In this document: positions 59,575-64,000 of the stretch, piece by piece
Numbering within the stretch: the first letter of the stretch is position 1
Layout of the letters: each line of letters starts with the position of its first letter
DNA from: Papio anubis
Lineage: Eukaryota; Chordata; Mammalia; Primates; Cercopithecidae
NCBI RefSeq assembly: GCF_008728515.1
Contig: NC_044978.1
Span: 147,494,262-147,558,261, forward strand
Length of the DNA: 64,000 nt
Direction of reading: 5' to 3'
Made by a program: the position numbers and the translations under genes
The notes under the pieces: generated by a model
What the model was told of the DNA's origin: nothing
The model's input: only the letters and a program-made list of their open reading frames with translations
Database searches by the model: none

Positions 59575-60052
59575 AATTATATACTTTGGTAAAGGTTCTG
59601 AATAGACTTTTTTTTGAAAAGAAGACATAAAAACAGAAAAGTAATGAAAAAATGTTCAACATCACTAATCATGAGGGAAATACAAATCAAAACCATACTG
59701 GGGTATCATCTCACTCCAAGTCAAATGGCCATCCTCAAAAAGACAAAAAATAACATAAATGCTGGAGAGGATGCAGAGAAGAGGAAACTCCTGTACACTG
59801 TTGGTGAGAATGTAAATTAGTACAGCCCTTATGAAAAATAGCATGAAGGTTTCTTAACAAACTAAAAATAGAACTACCACATGATCCAGCAATGCTACTA
59901 CTGGGTATTTATCCAAAGGAAAGGAAATCAATATATCAAAGAACTACCTGCACTCCAGTGTTTATTACAGCACTATTCAAAGTAGCCCAAATATGAAACC
60001 AACATACAGATCCATCAATGGATGAACGAATAAAGAGAATGTGGTACATATA

Positions 60053-60402
60053 TGCATTAGTCCATTTTCACACTGCTAATAAAGGCATACCCAAGACTGG
60101 GTAGTTTATAAAGAAAAAGAAGTTTAAAGTACTCATAGTTTCACATGGCTGGGGAGGCCTCATAATCATGGCAGAAGGTGAAAGGCATGTCTTACATGGC
60201 AGCAGGCAACAGAGAATAAGAGCCGAGTAAAATGGGTTTCCCCATATAAAACCATCAGATCTCATGAGACTTACTACCACGACAACAGTATGGGGGAAAT
60301 TGCCCTCCTGGTTCAATTATCTTCCACTGGGTCCCTCCCCACGATGGAAGCTACAATTCAAGATGAGATTTGGTTGGGTGGGGACACAGCCAAACCATAT
60401 CA
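60053..60402 (-). mobile_element. MST-type LTR (MaLR), minus strand, solo
   Basis: tgcattagtccattttcacac to cagccaaaccatatca, with the 5-bp duplication atata on both sides. Confidence 0.9.
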
Positions 60403-60426
60403 ATATACACAATGGAATACAATTCA

Positions 60427-60472
<46 letters not shown>
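60427..60472 (+). repeat. (CA)n microsatellite
   Basis: 46 nt of uninterrupted CA within the L1, where L1 normally has a short ACA-containing stretch. Confidence 0.95.
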
Positions 60473-60474
<2 letters not shown>

Positions 60475-61207
60475 TAAAATTCTGTCATTCACAGCAACGT
60501 GGATGAGCCCAGAAGCCATCGTGTTAAGGGAAATAAGCCAGATAGAGAAAGATAAATACCAAATGTTCTCACTCATGCAAAAGTTAGAAAAAAAAGTTGA
60601 GCTCGTAGAAGTAGAAAGTAGAATTGTTGTTATTAGAAGCTGGGAAGGGTAGAGAGACGGAAGGATGGGGAGAGATTGGTTAATGGTTAAAAAATTCCAG
60701 ATAGGAAGTCACTGTATAGTCACTACATGGTGGCCATAGTTAACAAAATGGTATTGAATATTTCAAAATAGGTAGAAAAGAGGATTGTGAGGGTGCCCAA
60801 CACAAATAAATGATAAATGTTTGAGGTGATGGACATGCTGATTACCCTGATTTGATCATTACATATGTATCAAAATATTACCCTATATCCCACAAATATG
60901 TGCAATTATTACATGTCAACTAAAGAAAAGATACTTCATCTGTGAATAGTAGAAGGTCCAAGTGAAAGTAATTTAAATGATGAGAAGATTTATTATGTTA
61001 TCTAATGGGAAATTCTAATGGGGTGCTTCCAGGGTTGGTTAATTCAAGACTCATATCATCAAGCACTCAGGTTCTCTCTTCTCTTTCCTCTCTGCCATCT
61101 TCAGATTGTTGGTGTTTGTGTTGAGGCTTCCCCTCTCATGGTTTCAAGGAAAGATTATGTTAAATGGTGGGGCCATAGCACCAACAATCATCATATCCTT
61201 TTTGTCT

Positions 61208-61494
61208 TTTTTTTTTTTTTTTGAGACGGAGTCTCACTCTGTTGCCCAGGCTGGAGTGCAGGGGCACGATCTCAGCTCACTGCAACCTCTGCCTCTTGAG
61301 TTCAAGCAATTCTCCTGCCTCAGCCTCTCAAGTAGTTGGGATTACCCACCACCACATCTGGCTAATTTTTGTATTTTTAGTAGAGATTTGGTTTCGCCAT
61401 GTTGGCCAGGCTGGTCTTGAACTCCTGACCTCGTGATCCACCTGCCTTGGCCTCCCGAAGTGCTGGGATTATAGGCGTGAGCCACTGCACTCAG
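61208..61494 (-). mobile_element. Alu, minus strand
   Basis: Reverse Alu. caatcatcatat flanks both sides. Confidence 0.93.
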
Positions 61495-61535
61495 CCCAAT
61501 CATCATATTTTACACCATGATTTTTCTTTTTTAGT

Positions 61536-61627
61536 TACCTAGGCTGGTCTTGGACTCCTGGGCTCAAACATACTCCTGCCTCAGCCTCCTGAGTAGCTGG
61601 GATTACAAGCATGAGCTACCACACCTA
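61536..61627 (-). mobile_element. Alu fragment, minus strand
   Basis: aggctggtcttggactcctggg to catgagctaccacacc, left-arm half only. Confidence 0.75.
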
Positions 61628-61943
61628 TAGCCACAATGTCCTTTATACAAGTGAAGAAACCTTTATGAGAAGTCTCCTCCACCACCAGCAGATTTATTCT
61701 CATGTCAGAGCATCTAGAACAAGGTCACAGAGCCACCCTTAAACCACCCAATGGCAGGGGATATGGGATCATCATGACTAATTCCAACCAATCAAGATTA
61801 ACCTGATTCTCAAGTTGGGGAGGAGAATTGACTATCAGAATAAAACCAGGGCTCTGCAAACATGAAGAAGAGGAAAGTGACTCTTGGGTGCCTCTATGAA
61901 TGCTCTTTCTCACATCCAAGGAGATGTGCAAAGAGAGAAACTT

Positions 61944-62244
61944 TTTTTAAAATTTTTTTTTCTGAGATGGAGTCATGCTCTGTCGCGCAGAGTTGGAGTG
62001 CAGTGGTGTGATCTCGACTCACTGCAACCTCCACCTCCAGGGTTCAAGAGATTCTCCTGCCTAAGCCTCCCAAGTAGCTGGGATTACAGGTGAGCGCCAC
62101 CACACCCAGCTAAATTTTGTATTTTTGGTAGAGATGGGATTTCACCGTGTTGGGCAGGCTGGTCTCAAACTCCTGCCCTTGTGATCTGCCTGCCTTGGCC
62201 TCCCAAAGTGCTGGGATTACAGGTGTGAGCCACCATGCCCAGCC
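61944..62244 (-). mobile_element. Alu, minus strand
   Basis: gagatggagtcatgctctgtcg to ccaccatgcccagcc. Complete. Confidence 0.9.
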
Positions 62245-62824
62245 AAAATAAACATTTAAAACAAAACACAGACTTGTGTTTTTTCCCCCAGAACAATCTC
62301 TTGAGGCACGTGAAGGCTGTTCTGCAAGCATGTGTCACTGTCTAACATTTTGAGATGGGTGGTCACATCTGTGTGTGGACAGTGTTGTCATGGGGCCATT
62401 ATCTCCATCCAAAGTGACATCCATTTTCAGATGGGCTGTGAAAATAGTCCATCAATTTTGACTTAGAAAAGTTCTATTAGTGTGTGGTATCACAAAGACA
62501 GACACAACATTTGCAGTAAAGAGCTGCCCAGTAGTCATTGCACTTCTCATAATCATACCCCAATGTCCTCTTAGGGAATCCCTCTCACACATTGAACAAT
62601 GTCTTGGTGGGACTATTAATCAAGGGTTCTTGCCCACCAGCCAATGAGTGGCATGTGATTTGAGCTAGACTAATTTGACCCCTCTACCTTAGGACTTTGA
62701 GTTTTGGATTCAGTGAGGTAAGGGTGGAAGAAATGAAGCTCATTCACTTCAGTAGCATAGTTCAGTTATTCCTGCCTCTAAACCCCAAACACATCCCCTA
62801 TCCTCACCAAACTGCCTTGGTTCT

Positions 62825-63184
62825 AGTACTAGTCTGTTATGCTGTTAATGAAGACATATCCAAGACTGGGCAATTTATAAAGGAAAGAAATTTAATGGAC
62901 TCACAGTTTTCCCTGGCTGGGGAAGCCTCACAATCATGGCAGAAGGAGAAGGAGGAGCAAAGTCACGTCTTACATGGCGGCAGGCAAGAAAGTGTGAGCA
63001 GGGGAACTCCCCTTAATAAAACCATCAGATTTCGTGAGACTTATTCACTATCACAAGAACAGCAAGGGAAAGACCTGCCCCATGATTCAATTACCTCCCA
63101 CTGGGTCCCTCCCATGACATGTAGGAATTATGGGAGCTACAATTCAAGATGAGAGTTGGCTGGGGACACAGCCAAACCACATCA
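62825..63184 (-). mobile_element. MST-type LTR (MaLR), minus strand, solo
   Basis: tactagtctgttatgctg to cagccaaaccacatca, with 5-bp duplication gttct at 62820-62824 and 63185-63189. Confidence 0.88.
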
Positions 63185-63329
63185 GTTCTGAACCTGGTTC
63201 TCCAGCCTTCCCTTTGATTCTGTGAGCTACCAGTGATATCCTTGCAAAAATATCGTTTTCCTGCTTACGTTTCCAGAGTTAGTTTCTGCTGCCTGCTGGA
63301 TACATTTAACATCTCTTTTATTTTATAAA

Positions 63330-63485
63330 GTCATAGGATGTCAGAGCTATAAGAAATCTTATAGATCTAGTTCAGCTCCCTCATTTTACAGCTGAGGAAG
63401 CCGATGCCCCCAGCGGTTGAGGGTTTCACCCAAGATCACATCACAGAGATTGTCAGTGATGGAACTTGGAAAGAAGACAAGGTCT
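63330..63485 (-). repeat. MIR-family relic
   Basis: tagttcagctccctcattttac, agctgaggaagccgatgc and cacccaagatcacatcacag resemble the reverse core of MIR-type SINEs. Confidence 0.6.
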
Positions 63486-64000
63486 CCTTTCCCCAGGGTA
63501 GTGCAGGCTGCTTTTTTTTTCTAAGTCCCTTTTTAGTATAAAGCACAACTTCTCTTCTTTTTCTCTCTCTCTCTCTGTGTATCTGCAATATTTAATAGGA
63601 GACAGTGACTTTAAAATCCCCCTTTTTCCCCTTAAACTGACAGTTTGCTTCATGTAGTTTAAAGGCTTTTCAGAGATAGATCTCCCAGGGACTTGGTATC
63701 TGGCAAAGACAGGCATTAGTTTATGTCCCTATATGGAGCCTTGCTTCTTTCCAGCTATGTGTAAATGTTTATTCTCTTACGTGAAATTCATATTTGGAAA
63801 GGAAGTGGTTTGCCCTAGGGAAACATATGGGCTAGAGTTCTGAAAGTGATTATCTACCATTTCTAAGTCTGTCCCTTGTAGCTGTGTGTATTGGGAAAGA
63901 CCTTCCTTCACTCACGCTAAAGGATATATAGCTGCTCTATTTTTTTAGTTGCTTTAGGGTAGCCATAGTTCATGCAACCACTGTAAAAAATAGCCCAAGG
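63486..64000. other. flanking sequence, unassigned
   Basis: Contains a short (CT)n at 63562-63576. No exon or named repeat seen. Confidence 0.4.

Larger units (their letters stand above)
59575..60920 (+). mobile_element. L1 3' end, plus strand, split by an LTR
   Basis: gttcaacatcactaatcatgag, caaaaccatactggggtatc and ccaatatgaa-like ORF2 end sequence before the LTR. cagcaacgtggatgagccc, ccaaatgttctcactcatgc and ttgaggtgatggacatgctg after it. Confidence 0.9.

Noticed and set aside
39725..60472. CA repeats considered as possible CRISPR-like arrays
   Set aside because: They are plain dinucleotide microsatellites without spacers.
63453..63716. 87-codon open frame on minus
   Set aside because: It overlaps a MIR relic and a CT microsatellite, with no supporting context.

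Overview
The window is primate nuclear DNA. The evidence is about 48 Alu copies or fragments (AluJ-like to AluY-like), older L1 pieces, MaLR and ERVL LTRs, MIR and L2 relics, and one spliced gene. The AluY-type copies point to an Old World monkey or ape. From memory, a few residues of the gene differ from the human protein, so a non-human primate is plausible, but I could not align it. No bacterial operon, CRISPR array, rRNA, tRNA or intact mobile element is visible.

The only gene I can support is TMEM156 on the + strand. Five coding exons are seen: 25271-25540, 30249-30509, 35182-35301, 37694-37777 and 52705-52769 (stop TAA 52767-52769). Each has consensus splice sites and a continuous reading frame. 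Exon 1 (start codon and signal peptide) was not found. From the intron phase and the family length I recall (about 296 residues), it should supply about 91 coding nt upstream of the window. The visible 265 residues form a Cys-rich, heavily N-glycosylated ectodomain (exons 2-3), one membrane helix (exon 4) and a short cytoplasmic tail (exons 5-6).

Layout: 1-25270 is read as intron 1. It holds an L1 graveyard: an old L1M on + at about 7640-10560, an L1 ORF2/3' end on - at 13437-17060, and an L1M on + at 17070-19910. Many Alus and several LTRs are inserted in these. 25541-52704 holds introns 2-5. Intron 5 (14.9 kb) has an MLT2 LTR, a long L1M relic (47550-50470) and Alu clusters. 52770-64000 is the 3' UTR and downstream flank, with two L1 3' ends, two MST LTRs, an LTR-like unit and a diverged 256-bp local duplication.

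Most open reading frames over 60 codons here are Alu or L1 sequence read in one frame or another and are not genes. The points most worth checking are that all five TMEM156 introns are phase 1 (every internal exon can be skipped in frame, including the membrane exon), convergent Alu pairs tightly flanking exons 2 and 3, a CAGCAG acceptor at the last coding exon, and a donor-like site just past the stop codon.
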